Made by a program: the position numbers and the translations under genes. Under the pieces are notes generated by a model that was given only the letters and a program-made list of their open reading frames with translations, had not been told where the DNA came from and made no database searches. From Gracilaria domingensis (lineage: Eukaryota; Rhodophyta; Florideophyceae; Gracilariales; Gracilariaceae), in the NCBI GenBank assembly GCA_022539475.1, contig VCMS01000139.1:306258-370257 (forward strand): a stretch of DNA of 64,000 nt, written 5' to 3'. Below, one piece after another: positions 1-10,908 of the stretch. Positions within the stretch are counted from its first letter, which is position 1, and the number at the start of each line of letters is the position of its first letter.

Positions 1-3000
1 GAGCTTGCCTGCCACCGCCATGATGCGCCGCATCCGCGCAGCGTGGCCCGCATTGAGCAGTTTGCCGCCCGCTGCATGCCCTTGGCAACCGTCATCGCCA
101 CGGCGCCGCCATGCTGGAGAGCCACCTTGGCAACTGCCGTCACTACCGTCTGTTTCCGCACCATTTTGCTGCGCATTCCACACGCGTCATCAACAGCCCC
201 CACCCGCTCGCTCAACGCCTCCGGCTGCGTGCGAGCTCATGCTGATGTCAGGTCCATTCATACCTTTGTGCGCCACTTTCACAGCTTTGTCATTAAAGCA
301 CCACAACCGATGTCGTCCTCAGTGTCCCTGACGTCGAAACAGACGAGAACGTGTCTCTTCTTTTCCATCAAGTAAAGATACCACTCGATGCATCGCTGGC
401 TCAATCATACACCCGCGTCTATGAAGCAACTCAAGCAGCGACTGCGGCATGCCATATGGCACCTGTTGCAAAGCCAAATCAAAGGCGTGCATCATTCACA
501 CCTTCTGCTCCAGATTTTCGACGGCGTTCGAGGAATCCCTCGCCACCAGTTGCGGTTTCGACGCAATGAATACCCCTTCCATGCCGTCTTTGACGCCATC
601 TCGTGGCTTCGGTATCACCTCTCCTTGATGTTTCCGAATATTCACGCGTTACTTCCCAAGCCGAAAAGCTGCTTACAGAACGGTTCGTGAATTGGAGCAA
701 CTCTCATAGATACGAAGAATCGGAAACCAGCTTGCGAAAAGCTCATCACTTGAGCAGCAACCTCGTCACTTTCGAGCAAGTCAGTGTCTTAGATTTCCGA
801 AACCTCTCCGTGATTGGACTGTCATCCATCACCATTCACAACCCGCGCCCGTCAAACTAATTGGTGCCACTTTCATCGACTCTCAGAAATGTGCAGTTGA
901 GGTCTCGGGTCAGGTCCTCAGGGTTCGTTCTAGCTCTTCAAGAGCTAGAACGCGTGCAAAGAGTAGTTTCTGTGTTCCACCGACCACAGCATTCACATTC
1001 GAACTGTATCACGTGTTAATTACAATTATCCTAGCACCGTGGAGCTATCCACTTCATATTTAGCAGGAGGAGATTCCCCAATTTTGTTTCGCAAACCTCT
1101 ATCAAGCCTGTGTGTTGAGATTGTTCGAAGACAATTCGCTCCTACGATACAAGCAAAACGTCAACCTTCTGCTAAAAGGGTGATATCAAAAAGGAACAGT
1201 ACAACGAACAGAAGGTCCGAATTCGTCAGGCGCCCTTGCCTTTGAGCACTGAAAGAGCATCTCTACTTAGATGTGAAGAATATTCAGAATCGAATCAGTA
1301 CTTGAGTTATGAGCTCAATGCTGACCAGAAGACTTCCCCTCGGACTGGATCGCCGTCGTTATATAACGTTATATGCCGATGCATATATCTCCAGTTTGGA
1401 CAGGAAGGAAGAAAAGAAGCTTCGAAGAGTGATTGAGCCAGCTATCTACAAATGCTTGGCGGAGGTCCGGATCGACATGGAGCAAAATGTTGTGGAGAAG
1501 ATACTGTCGCAGCATCTTCATCTCTACATGACCAGTGATTTTGTTCGAATATGTGTTCTAAGACTTCTGAATCGAAGCCGACTAGAACACATGACGTCAC
1601 GGACGAACTATACCTCCCACTGGTTTCAAAGTCGTCTGATTTTGATGAAGAGACTTGATTGCTCTACAGTTTGCCTGATGCCTGAAGTCGTCTTCGCAAA
1701 GTTTTCTTTGGACCTTTTTTCTTTGTTCAATTACTTGTGCCCCTGCTCCGAAAAAGTATTTTAGCAGAAGTGAAAACTAAATACTGTTCCGTACACGTCT
1801 ATTTTCCGTGTATAGATGCATGCAAGGCAGTGGAAGGAAAGCATTGACTCGGAAATTCCCGACGGAGACAGAACTGTGCAGCCAGCACAATCAGTTTTTC
1901 ACTTGACCCAGAATGTTGTTTCCAATTTTAGAAGATTCTGTCTCGAGATATGTTGACACCAAACTTTTTCATAAGCTCGACGAGTCATCTCCCCAGGTGT
2001 TTAATACCTGACGATGCACGCGCAGACAGCAAATGTGCCCAGTTGGACCCATGGACCAAATCAAGACAGAAATTATGTAGCGTCAATAATAAACAAACCC
2101 TTTAAATGCAGATATAAAGAATCGAAATTCAGTGGACAAAAATATATCATGCGAAGTTTACCTATGTTTAAGACTCCCATCCAAAACCGAAAAGTTTTAG
2201 ATGCAATCTTCGTCTTGAGAGATCACCCTCATGCTATTAGAAGCGAAGTTGAGATAGGTATTCACAGACTTGTGAAAGCCAAAAGGATTCAAGATGAATG
2301 CGGTTGTATCATGAAAACTGCAAAGGATTAGCAACATCGAAGTATGCTCTTTTTAAACACGGCTAAAGTGTGTAAAGCAAGCAGAGATACAAGGTTTGCA
2401 CCTAGTGTTCAATCTTGATAAGGAAAACACTCTCGTCAGAGCGAAAGAGTAATTATTGAGTTTCCGCATCTATCGAGTCTAAAACGATGTGCCTTTGCGA
2501 TGACAAGCAGATGCTGTAACCAAAAAAGAACTGTGCTGGCTTCCTCCATCAGCCGATGCCGATACTGCTACATTTTTCTAAAACTCGTGATTACATAGTA
2601 AACCGCAGCCTTTTCGCGCAGCTGCTTCAAATTCCGCAATACAAGTAGCCGTTATAAGATCAGTTCTTCGTATCACGTCAGTCGTTTTTCGGTTGTCTTA
2701 ATCAGGAAAGCGACATGATGTCCATGAAATTCGCTGGACAATTAATGCGTGTGCCAACATATACTGTAATGTGTGAATGGGTTCATAATGGACCCGTCTC
2801 CGGCTGTCGTTGGGTCCATTTACACGTTCAGTTCTGGTCGTGCCAAAAATACATTGAGCTAAGTAACTGAGCTAATTGAATTAGCTCAGTGCTCATTGTT
2901 ATAGAAACTTTTACCTGTAGGTCCTACAACAACGTTGTGATTTATCTTCTATGATTGATCTTCCTCTACGTGTACTGCGCAGGTCGGACGCTTTCCAAAG

Positions 3001-3067
3001 TTGGAAATCTGGCCCTCCTATGATATCCTTGCGAGCTTGGTACGGTTGTACCAAGTGTAGTTTTCTG
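1..3067. other. Gene-poor stretch, no supported gene
   Basis: Only short overlapping open frames occur here. The longest that reads like protein is on + at about 1309-1764 (151 codons, charged, no recognised motif), followed by another at 2014-2331 (105 codons). Neither has a homologous motif or convincing promoter, so I do not call them. A TGACGTCA (CRE/bZIP-type) octamer lies at 1592-1599 and a perfect palindrome at 926-952. The region could hold decayed coding DNA. Confidence 0.4.
926..952. repeat. Perfect 13-bp inverted repeat, 1-nt spacer
   Basis: Arms 926-938 and 940-952 are exact reverse complements (CGTTCTAGCTCTT and its complement). It is one of a series of short hairpins between genes in this window. 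Confidence 0.8.
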
Positions 3068-3099
3068 TAAACGGCGGCGTTTGCAAACCCCGCCGTTTA
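3068..3099. repeat. Nested hairpin upstream of the MYND gene
   Basis: Arms TAAACGGCGG (3068-3077) and CCGCCGTTTA (3090-3099) are exact complements. They enclose a second palindrome, GTTTGCAAAC (3079-3088). It lies about 215 bp before the chosen ATG of the MYND gene, so it could sit in the promoter or 5' UTR. Confidence 0.75.
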
Positions 3100-3314
3100 G
3101 GCTTAGAAATTGGCCAGATGGTCATGATGATGACCCTGATCCAGAATCTAGATCTTTCGGATCAAAAGCGACGGAGGCTTTCGCGCCAGAACAGAAACAG
3201 CTGCCGCTCGCGGGAACCACAACGACCACAACCACCGTACAACAACCGCCCCATTACCACAGCGCCACCACTACCATCTCGCTGCACCACCGCCACGACG
3301 TCACCGCCTTCATC

Positions 3315-4367
3315 ATGCCGTCGCCTTCCAACACCGAAACCCAAACCAACGCACCTGCGCTCGCCTCCGAACCGAGCGCTACCTGGTTCTGCAAGTCATG
3401 CCACATTCATCCCCCCCCATCCGAGCAGTTCAGGGCGTGTGCCCGCTGCCGCCTAGCGCGCTACTGCAGCGTGGAGTGTCAGCGCCGCGACAACCCAAGC
3501 CACAAGGAACAGTGCAAGCGCTTCAGCACGCTGCAGCGCCATCTGCGCCAAAGCACCCAGTCCTTCACCACCAATGGCAACCTGTTCGAGAGGCACCGAG
3601 GACATTTTTACGACTTGCCGCAAACCATAGAGCACTGCCGCAAGCTAGCGGAGCTCGGACATGAGTACGAAAAGATGGCGGACGACTACAACGTGGCGCC
3701 GCTGCTGGAGAAGTCGCTGGAACATCGACTGGAGCTCATGAGGCTCAACGCAGGCGACCACCTAGGCATGCGTGAGCTGGTGCCGTACACGCTGCTACGC
3801 CTCCACCGTGACGACCAGTGCATCGCGTTCATTGGCCACTGGCTACGCCGCATGTTCGGCCGCCTCGACCCGGTCCGACAGCACGAGATGTCGGAGCGCG
3901 GCGACTGGCTGTACGGTGAGGCTGACCGCTTTGACGACGTGTTCGCGCCAGCTGGCATGGATGAGTACGCTGACGCACCAATCCAGTTTCTCATGGCGCT
4001 CTGCATTGTCAAACTGCGCATCGTGGCGCGCATGAACGCTCGCACGCCTCCGCAGCCGCTTGAAGCCGCGCAGTCTTATTATCCGAACCGGGCGCCGGAC
4101 CATCTTCTCATCTTGCAGCGGTACTTTGACGCTGTTCACCGGCGTAACCCCTCGGTGCTGCCGGCGCTGGTGAACCCTGAGCCGCTGCGCAACGGTCCCG
4201 TGCCCATGCTCAAGCAGTTTGGCGGGCCTTCGGAGGCATACTTTGCGCTGCTCAGCTGCTATGAACTGCTTGTGGCGATTCCTGGCGCTGTCGACATGTT
4301 GATTCGACGCTTTGGACCCAACCCTCAGTACGAGCATCGCGACATATTTAACATCAACATGGGCTAA
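3315..4367 (+). CDS. MYND-type zinc-finger protein
   Basis: A 350-residue intronless frame ending in TAA. Residues 26-67 hold a complete MYND finger: C26-x2-C29, C42-x2-C45, Y50-C51, C55, H63 and C67 fit the C4/C2HC double-zinc pattern. MYND fingers bind proline-rich partner peptides and occur in transcriptional co-regulators and SMYD methyltransferases. I see no SET domain, so this is a MYND-only adaptor type. The remaining ~280 residues are probably helical and unrecognised. The frame stays open upstream to 3081, but the first ATG is at 3315 and the upstream residues are low-complexity Pro/His/Thr, so I start there. The stretch just before the finger is also Pro/Ser/Thr-rich. Nuclear or cytosolic; the partner is unknown. 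Confidence 0.85.
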   Translation: MPSPSNTETQTNAPALASEPSATWFCKSCHIHPPPSEQFRACARCRLARYCSVECQRRDNPSHKEQCKRFSTLQRHLRQSTQSFTTNGNLFERHRGHFYDLPQTIEHCRKLAELGHEYEKMADDYNVAPLLEKSLEHRLELMRLNAGDHLGMRELVPYTLLRLHRDDQCIAFIGHWLRRMFGRLDPVRQHEMSERGDWLYGEADRFDDVFAPAGMDEYADAPIQFLMALCIVKLRIVARMNARTPPQPLEAAQSYYPNRAPDHLLILQRYFDAVHRRNPSVLPALVNPEPLRNGPVPMLKQFGGPSEAYFALLSCYELLVAIPGAVDMLIRRFGPNPQYEHRDIFNINMG

Positions 4368-7300
4368 ACTCAAAGGTATTAATGTTACCATTGTGAGCCC
4401 TCACAACCGCACGCTGTTCTTAGATGCGTCTAGAGTAGCTTGTAGAGCCGAAAATGTCAGAATGACCCCGATAGGCTTGGACATCTATGGGGGCAGTAGG
4501 ACCGTCTGCGAAAACGTTTGCTCGAAAGATTGCGCTGTTGCTCCGCGAAAGGCGAGGCTCTCTCCTCAATGCAAGGCGGTAATGCTTACGTTAGAACTAC
4601 GAAGGTAATTGTTCAGTAGCTTACAGGGGGTAGGAGGTTAATCCAACGCCGTCTTGCGCCTATTTGAGTTAACTGCCTCTACTAGTTCCGGAGAACACTA
4701 GAGAATCGATAGCGTTCATCATCAAGCTCAAACCTGGGGCGAAGGGTATAAATTTGTATGCAAACATTGAAGTAAAGGCGCCTTCTCAACTGTCCAACCC
4801 ACGTCCAGAGAGGACATGTGTTACCAGGGGTAAACACTTGAGAAAGCGTCCTCAATGTTGAACATTCGTAAGCAGATTTGCTTACTTTGCAATGCACCCC
4901 ATTCTATCTCGATCTACTTTGATGGTTCCTTTCAACCTCATTGTACGCCGTCCTGCTTCTGGCGCTTCTTCCTCAAATCTTGCTACTTGTTCTTCTCCGA
5001 AAGTAGAGACCAAAAAGGAAAGAGCATCTTATCAAGAAAACATTTAATCAGAACTCATTGAAGCCTCCGCTGCGTTTTTCGGATCTTCTTACGCAATCTC
5101 TACATCGTGCTCTGACGAGTCCGTTGCTTGGCCTATTGTCGGAAACACTGGAACATCGGACTCGTCGGACAGGATCTCTAAGATAGTTAAGTGTCGACGA
5201 CACGGGAAAGCGCGGTTATGCTGTGCAGCATGGTAGGAAGGACTGGTCAGAGTGCCTATATGAATCACCAGAAGCATCCAGTATGGTCGCGTCTATGATT
5301 CTGATACAAATACGCTCTGCCCCTCTCTCTCTCTTTAATCAATGGGGCTTGTTGAGGATCCCCAACGACATATAACGCCGTCCTCAAAAGAAAGCCTTTT
5401 TATAGAAGTTCTATGCCCCACGCTCAGCCACTGCTGCATATCTTTACTCCGAAAAAGTATCAAGTCCCTACAATGTTTTTGGTTTGCTTGAGGATTTTGC
5501 TATTGTTGATTTTCACCTGTTCATCAAATGGTCCTCATGATTCACACGCTTCGTAGCTAATCAGCAGAGAGGGACACCACGAAGAGGGGCTTTGCGTGTA
5601 TCTCGCCTTGCATACATAAGAGTCCACTGCAGCATTCCCCTTGCCCAACTCTCATTTCGTTGGCGAAGTTGGATCAAAAGGATCAGTTCGTCTCTTCTTC
5701 AAGTTCTGAATCCGAGCATAAAACTACAGAGAAAATAATTGGTGATTGTGTTAGACGGTCTCCGTTGGAGCACTTTACCATTCTGGGGAAGAGATAGGGA
5801 AAGAGCAGTAAGGTCTTATCTCGATGAACGGTTCGTGGCTTGATACCGCCCGAGTAGTGCGTCCTTGCAGCTATGCGGAGATATTCTAACGACGTACTTC
5901 CCGCTGTAGGTGTGCGATTAGTATGTTGACCAATCGCATTGACGATGATCGCGACATCCCGAGTCCGGTGCGCCAATCACCGGGGCGAGTTAAAGGATAT
6001 CCAGGGGCTGTGCTCTGCCTCTCCTATGACAGAAAACTCTCAATCTTATCCTACTAGGAAATGTCATGCTAGCCAGCATCTTCTTCTTTTACTATCTGGG
6101 CAGTAGCTTCATATTCTTAGCATCTACTTCATGAATCTCTTTGAGGAGCCTCACTTTGGCTTTGATTCAGGGGCGTTCTTGGTCTGTCCCTTGTCCTAAA
6201 ACAGTGGCCCTTCCATGCAAAATAATCCTTCACCAAGATAACGTCCTGGTGGGACGTAATGGAATCATCAAGTACTATTTTCAGACGTCACACGCAGGTT
6301 CACATCTGAACCACGGCTTACCGTTATCTTCTTGATATATGTTAAGATCACCCATGATGGCATCACAAGCACGAGATATATGTCATTCCATAACCTTAGA
6401 TGGACGCTATATTGGGAACTCTTTTTGTATCTATTTCTGGTAGGGAGTTTACGAGCATAACATATGACATATTATGTCATTCCATAACCATAGATGGACG
6501 CTATATTGGGAAATTCGTTTGTAGGGAGCTCAGCATTTGATGGATGCCAGTGCTACTTCCATTTCGAGGCCTGTCCGATACATATTTAGCTCGTAATGAT
6601 GGCAGTGCGCAAGCTATTCTCTACGCATTTGATGTATCCCTGAGGATCACATCTTTAGCATGGAAGTCTTCTGACAACCTGGTCATTGGGATGAATTGCA
6701 ACTTTGATATGTGAAATGTTCCACACAACTGTTCAAGAGTGTTAACCAATATGCGAACACTTCATGCTCGTTCACTACCTTTCCGCGGAATGAAATTCAG
6801 GCTGTTTCCAGAGAGTTGGCCTTGGTACACGAGGAGTACCGTAATATCTGTGATTGTTGGCACAAGAAACGAAATCTCTGAATTTTGTATCGTTCTTCAC
6901 CAGCATTTCCCAAATGTTTGTGTTCCACTGTAATCTTCCAGAAGCCATGTCACTAACTTCATGACCATGCTCCTTTGCTCTCAAAGGTGTAGAACGGAAA
7001 TGATGTCACTCTGATGTCTTGGATAGTAGAGAAAGCTTCGTTACTGGATAATTCACGTCATCAAAAGAGCTTTCATGAGCTTGTAGAGTGTAAGTTACCG
7101 GCAGACGACCGTGTCAATCTCCTCTTCTTCAACACAATAGCTGAGGCACACAAAAGCCTTCCATCAAAACGTGGAACGTTGTACCCTCCGTTGGCATTTG
7201 ATTAGTGCTTATGTCCTAGTCTGATGTGCAAATCGACTATGTACTAGACCAAGAAAGAAAGTTACTACCGGCTGAGACATGGTTTTGCGCAATTCTTGTC

Positions 7301-7557
7301 TGAAATAATATATTCCAGATGTTATGTATGTAGGAAAGTTTGGATTGGAAAAGCGTAGATTGACAGCATTTGCGGATGTGTGCTGTGCAATGCTTTCCGT
7401 TGGAATAGTGACGACATCCCAGTGCCAGCAAGTACGTGTAGTGGATTGGTGGCAAGAAAACAACTTGTCGTGTAATTGGAGAATTCAAAACGAAGGGGAG
7501 AATGACGAGGTACGTTGAGTCCGGGTTCTGCTGCGTCTCCCTGTTCTCTTGGTACGC
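4368..7557. other. Gene-poor stretch with a 40-bp duplication
   Basis: No convincing gene. A 40-bp segment (TATGTCATTCCATAACC...) occurs at 6379-6418 and again at 6473-6512 with one mismatch, each followed by a similar TAGGGAG motif. A short CT run lies near 5318-5335. Open frames here are under 100 codons and have no motif. Confidence 0.4.
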
Positions 7558-7565
7558 TATATAAG
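7558..7565 (+). promoter_or_regulatory. TATA box (TATATAAG) of the small secreted protein gene
   Basis: TATATAAG lies 128 bp before the ATG at 7693, a fitting distance for a ~100-nt leader. No ATG in a competing frame opens a long frame between them. Confidence 0.6.
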
Positions 7566-7692
7566 GCAGAAAAACTGGAGAGATGTCTGTCTCCCTTTCT
7601 CAGAGCACTCTCCTTACTTCTACAGCGACTTGACTGAAAAGACGATATAACGAACAACGAAAACACTCGGCGACAACAAGTGCATCACGAAC

Positions 7693-8028
7693 ATGAAGTC
7701 CGTCAGTCTGTTTCTACTTATGCTTGCTGCAGTTCTCTGTGCCACTATAGGTGCTGCCGTCCCGAAGAAGAATGATGTGATGAGGGCCTACAAAAAGGCG
7801 CAGTTACACGCGATCTCGGACATGGAGAACGGTGCTTCTGTTCGCGACTGGGATGATGATGATTGGGGTGATGATTGGGATGATGATGATCACTATCCGG
7901 GTTACTGGAATCCTTATCCGATATATTACTATCCCCGTCAGTATCACTACAAACCGAAGAGGTCTGCGCCGAAAAGGAAGAGGTTTGGTGGCAAGGGAGA
8001 TGATTCCAGTGATGATGATCGCCGCTGA
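7693..8028 (+). CDS. Small secreted Asp/Trp- and Tyr/Pro-rich protein
   Basis: A 111-residue protein with an obvious signal peptide (residues 1-21: MKS, hydrophobic core, cleavage near GAA). Mature order: a short charged helix; a D/W block (residues ~53-66, built of repeated DDDW/GDDWDDDD units encoded by GATGAT runs); a Y/P/H block (~67-92); and a very basic tail (KPKR, PKRKR) ending in a DDSSDDD patch. No family recognised. Alternating acidic, aromatic and basic blocks recall secreted matrix or mineral/metal-binding proteins, but that is inference. There are no cysteines in the mature part. A TATA box precedes it. Confidence 0.8.
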   Translation: MKSVSLFLLMLAAVLCATIGAAVPKKNDVMRAYKKAQLHAISDMENGASVRDWDDDDWGDDWDDDDHYPGYWNPYPIYYYPRQYHYKPKRSAPKRKRFGGKGDDSSDDDRR

Positions 8029-8599
8029 TAGTTCTGGCTGCGTGAAAAGAACCTTAACACGCCCTCTACACCTCTTGCATCCATGCAGGATGGCTAGATA
8101 GTTACGATTTTTGATCTGAAGAGGCGGGGTGGCGTGTGGTTTTGAATCATGAAGTTTGATTCGAAAAGTGATGATAACTGATGCTTCCTAGTAAACTCGA
8201 TTGAATCTGCGTTGAAGTTTGCATGAATACAACCGCTGCGAGTGCGACAAGAAGCATGTGTGCCATTTGGGCTCCAGATTCTAGAGCGCGCGTAGACGCA
8301 TATGCATATCGGATCACTTCGGCAGTGAGCCTCAGTTATGTTTAATTTACAACATTTACACGCATTGTAGCAGAAAGTCAATTTGAAGAAACGCGCGTGT
8401 ACGGCTGTACGGCTGTACAGGTGTGCAGCATTACGCGAAATGATCACAGAACGCACGGCTGCGCACAGAGAAATTGTGCGGTGCAGCCGTGCGTTCGGCA
8501 CTGGAGCTGTACGAATTAAAAATTTGTGGACTCCTCAATCAAGAGTGGCACATGCATGTTCACATCATCGTCTACTGGGTAAAAGTTGCTAGGCTGGCG

Positions 8600-8632
8600 G
8601 TCTCTTGACTGCGGAGTCTGCAGTCAAGAGAC
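8600..8632. repeat. 13-bp perfect hairpin
   Basis: GTCTCTTGACTGC (8600-8612) and its exact complement (8620-8632) are separated by 7 nt. A second hairpin follows 44 bp later at 8676-8700. Confidence 0.75.
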
Positions 8633-8675
8633 TTGCAGCAGAGCCTACAAGATCATTCAGTTATCGATAGCAAAA

Positions 8676-8700
8676 CAGACTGCATGGATCATGCAGTCTG
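8676..8700. repeat. 11-bp perfect hairpin
   Basis: CAGACTGCATG (8676-8686) and its exact complement (8690-8700) are separated by 3 nt. Confidence 0.75.
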
Positions 8701-9027
8701 CCAGGTCCAGTTAACCTTGCATTTTCCAGCTTTTTTCTCGTCTGCTGTGCCGCTATGTACCGTTTTTGCTTTGACCGGAACGACCGTGTCAAAGCAATAA
8801 CCACAGATTGCGGCGGTGCATGTGCAAGAACGGTGCCGTCGCTGGTTGGTCGTTATGGCTCAGCGCACTGGTGTTCACTGGGAGCATTTTGTGTGTGTTT
8901 TAAGCTTTGATCTGTTTTGACGTATCATGAGACGTGATATGATACTACCTATTATGGCTCTCAATCGTAACACTATGCTACACTAAAGACCTTTAGAAAG
9001 GTTGTCTGAACATATACAAGGACAAGA

Positions 9028-9891
9028 TCAACATGGGCGTGGTCTTCCAAACACCTGCGCCCAGTAAAGCTGCCCGTTACGACCGCGGCCCACATGCACA
9101 CCCATGTGAGTGGCCTTGGCGTTCAACAAGTTGCGACGGTGTCCCGGACTTTTCATCCAGCTGTTGACGGCATGTGCCGGGTTCTTCTGGCCGCGGGCCA
9201 GATTCTCGGCGGCCCATGCAAAGATGTACCCAACGCGACGAACGCGAACGCCCAGGCGAGAGCCGTCGATTCCAATGTGGCTGAGACGAATCTGCTTGAA
9301 GGCCAGATCAGCGTTGTGTCTGTACGCAGCCACATTGAGCTTGGCATCAAGTCGCACTGGGGAGATTCCAAATCTGGCGCGTTGCTCATTGGTGAGACCT
9401 AGGAGTCGTCGGCGGTAGAGGTCCTGAATGGAGCCCGCCTGTCGCACAAGCTTGATGGGGGTGTGATGCTTGGGTGAACACTTCCGACACGCCGCTTGTC
9501 GAGCTGCCAGCACCTCCGCTTTGGGCTCTATGACAGAGCTGGCATCCTTGGTGTACCGATCTCGTTTACAGCCACAGGCTCCCTTTGGAGCGGGCGTTTG
9601 TCGCGGTGCTGTTGGTGGCGCCGTGGTGTGATACAGGAGGGCGCACAGGGCGAATGAAAAAAGAGGGTGTGGCGGAGGGCGGTGTTGGGGGGGAGGGAGG
9701 GGGGAGGGGGGAGGGGGTGGGTGGGTGAGGCGGTGGCGAGGGGCGCGTGGGTATGTATGGGCTGCGGGCCGTACAAGCGATGACGGTGGGGGGGGGGGGG
9801 GGTGGGGGGAGAGAAGGAGGGTACGAAACGCAGGGCACCGCAGGGGCGTGGCGCAGACGGGGTGTGGCGCAGACGAGTCGTGAGGGAGCAA
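9028..9891 (-). CDS. CAP/SCP-domain secreted protein (PR-1/YkwD-like), 5' end unresolved
   Basis: The C-terminal ~140 residues form a clear CAP domain of the bacterial/algal YkwD type: TNEQRARFG helix, hydrophobic RLDAKLNVAAYRHN, RLSHIGIDG, GYIFAWAAENLARG, then NSWMKSPGHRRNLL and a final YWAQVFG. The catalytic-like pocket residues H, E and H of CAP proteins (SHIG, AEN, PGHR) are present. A hydrophobic segment (LFSFALCALLYH, encoded near 9640-9660) looks like a signal peptide core. Oddity: no in-frame ATG exists upstream of the domain within the frame; the open frame begins at a TTG. A TATA box at 9911-9917 on the same strand points to transcription from near 9885. Either an upstream exon was missed or initiation is non-AUG. 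CAP proteins are usually extracellular defence, wall or sterol-binding proteins. Confidence 0.75.
   Translation of the reverse strand: MLPHDSSAPHPVCATPLRCPAFRTLLLSPHPPPPPPSSLVRPAAHTYPRAPRHRLTHPPPPPSPLPPPQHRPPPHPLFSFALCALLYHTTAPPTAPRQTPAPKGACGCKRDRYTKDASSVIEPKAEVLAARQAACRKCSPKHHTPIKLVRQAGSIQDLYRRRLLGLTNEQRARFGISPVRLDAKLNVAAYRHNADLAFKQIRLSHIGIDGSRLGVRVRRVGYIFAWAAENLARGQKNPAHAVNSWMKSPGHRRNLLNAKATHMGVHVGRGRNGQLYWAQVFGRPRPC
9788..9802. repeat. G15 homopolymer
   Basis: Fifteen consecutive G on + inside the 5' part of the CAP locus. Its length may be misassembled, which adds to doubt about the CAP gene start. Confidence 0.9.
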
Positions 9892-9910
9892 AAAAAGCGT
9901 GGAGGGTGGC

Positions 9911-9917
9911 TTTTATA
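9911..9917 (-). promoter_or_regulatory. TATA box (TATAAAA) for the CAP gene
   Basis: The minus strand reads CCTATAAAAGCC. It lies about 250 bp before the signal-peptide-like segment of the CAP gene. A second minus-strand TATAAAAA lies at 10366-10373 and a GCCAATCAGC (CCAAT-type) element near 10280-10289. Confidence 0.55.
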
Positions 9918-10039
9918 GGTCGGGGCGAGGCGATGAGTTATACGGGACGGAGCGGACAGATACGGACGTACGTCGTGGCGCGTACGGCGGGGGTCGGCTG
10001 GGGGGATGGCGGCACCGGCGCGGCACAGATTGTCTCGCA

Positions 10040-10400
10040 AGCGCGCGCGAGTGGAAGTGGGCGCGGGCGCGACGGCCGCGCGGCGCGCGGCGCCGAGCCG
10101 GGCGCGTTGCGACAGCGACGGCGGGCGGGGCGCGCCGTGGCCGGCGCGCCGCGGCGAGTGGCGGCCGCGGCGCGCCGCGGCGGCGCGCGTCGCGGCGCGC
10201 GTTCTCGCGCCCGCGAGCTGCGATCGCCCGCGGCGCGCGGCGGGCTCGCGAGCAATTACAGCGGCGCGGCGCGCGCGCGCGCTGATTGGCGCCGCGCCAT
10301 GGCGCAGCGCGCGCCGCGCGCTGCGCCGGCGCGGCGGCGGCGGCTGTTGCGCGCGCGCGCGGCGCTTTTTATAGCGGGGCGTTGTACGCGCGGCGCGTGA
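10040..10400. promoter_or_regulatory. GCGC-rich island upstream of the CAP gene
   Basis: This stretch is almost entirely G/C, dominated by GCGC and CGCG steps, and is unlike the near-balanced DNA around it. It contains a CCAAT element (minus strand, ~10280) and a TATAAAAA (minus strand, 10366-10373). Open frames on both strands here are artefacts of the GC content. Confidence 0.6.
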
Positions 10401-10769
10401 ATTCACGACATCACGTCGCGCCGCGCGTCGCCGCTGTGTTGTCGCTCGGCTCTTCGTCGCTGCCAGAGCGCTGCGCATACGCGCCTGCGCGCGGCCGCGC
10501 TTGACTCGCCCGCCACAACGCCGCCGATCTCGCGTCTGCCTTATCTCAGCTCGGCCTTATTGCATCGCATGCAGTGCGAGACCTTCAGTGAACAAGTTAG
10601 TGCCGTTCCCTGTACGGGGGGTATCCTCATACGCTTCGCATTCCACACACTTCATCATCTCTCTCACCAGTCTGTAGTACAGACTCTGTACAGAGCGCGG
10701 AGAACAACGACGCAATCCGTTTTTTGCGATGGTGTCGTTCAAATACATTTTGGTGTTGCTCGGGGTGTC

Positions 10770-10889
10770 ACATTCAGCCACATCAAGTTGACATACGCCG
10801 CATCCCATCCCGAACTGCGAAGCTAAGCCACTTCGAGCCAGGCTAGTACTGACATGAGGGATCGGTCTGGAATCCCTGGTGCTGAATGT
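10770..10889 (+). rRNA. 5S ribosomal RNA
   Basis: The 120-nt segment has the 5S hallmarks: helix I pairs ACATTCAGC (10770-10778) with GCTGAATGT (10881-10889). The loop B/C region reads CATCCCATCCCGAAC, followed by AAGCTAAGCC (box A region) and TAGTACTGACATGAGGGATC with a GGTCTGGAATCCC box C region. TTTT at 10889-10892 and T6 at 10903-10908 serve as pol III terminators. It is a single copy here, without a linked rDNA unit or tandem partner. The 5S is part of the large ribosomal subunit. Confidence 0.93.
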
Positions 10890-10908
10890 TTTGAAATGTA
10901 GCTTTTTT

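Noticed and set aside
9528-10478. Long minus-strand open frame (316 codons)
   Set aside because: Arg/Ala/Pro-only composition from GC-rich DNA; it overlaps the CAP gene in another frame and has no motif.
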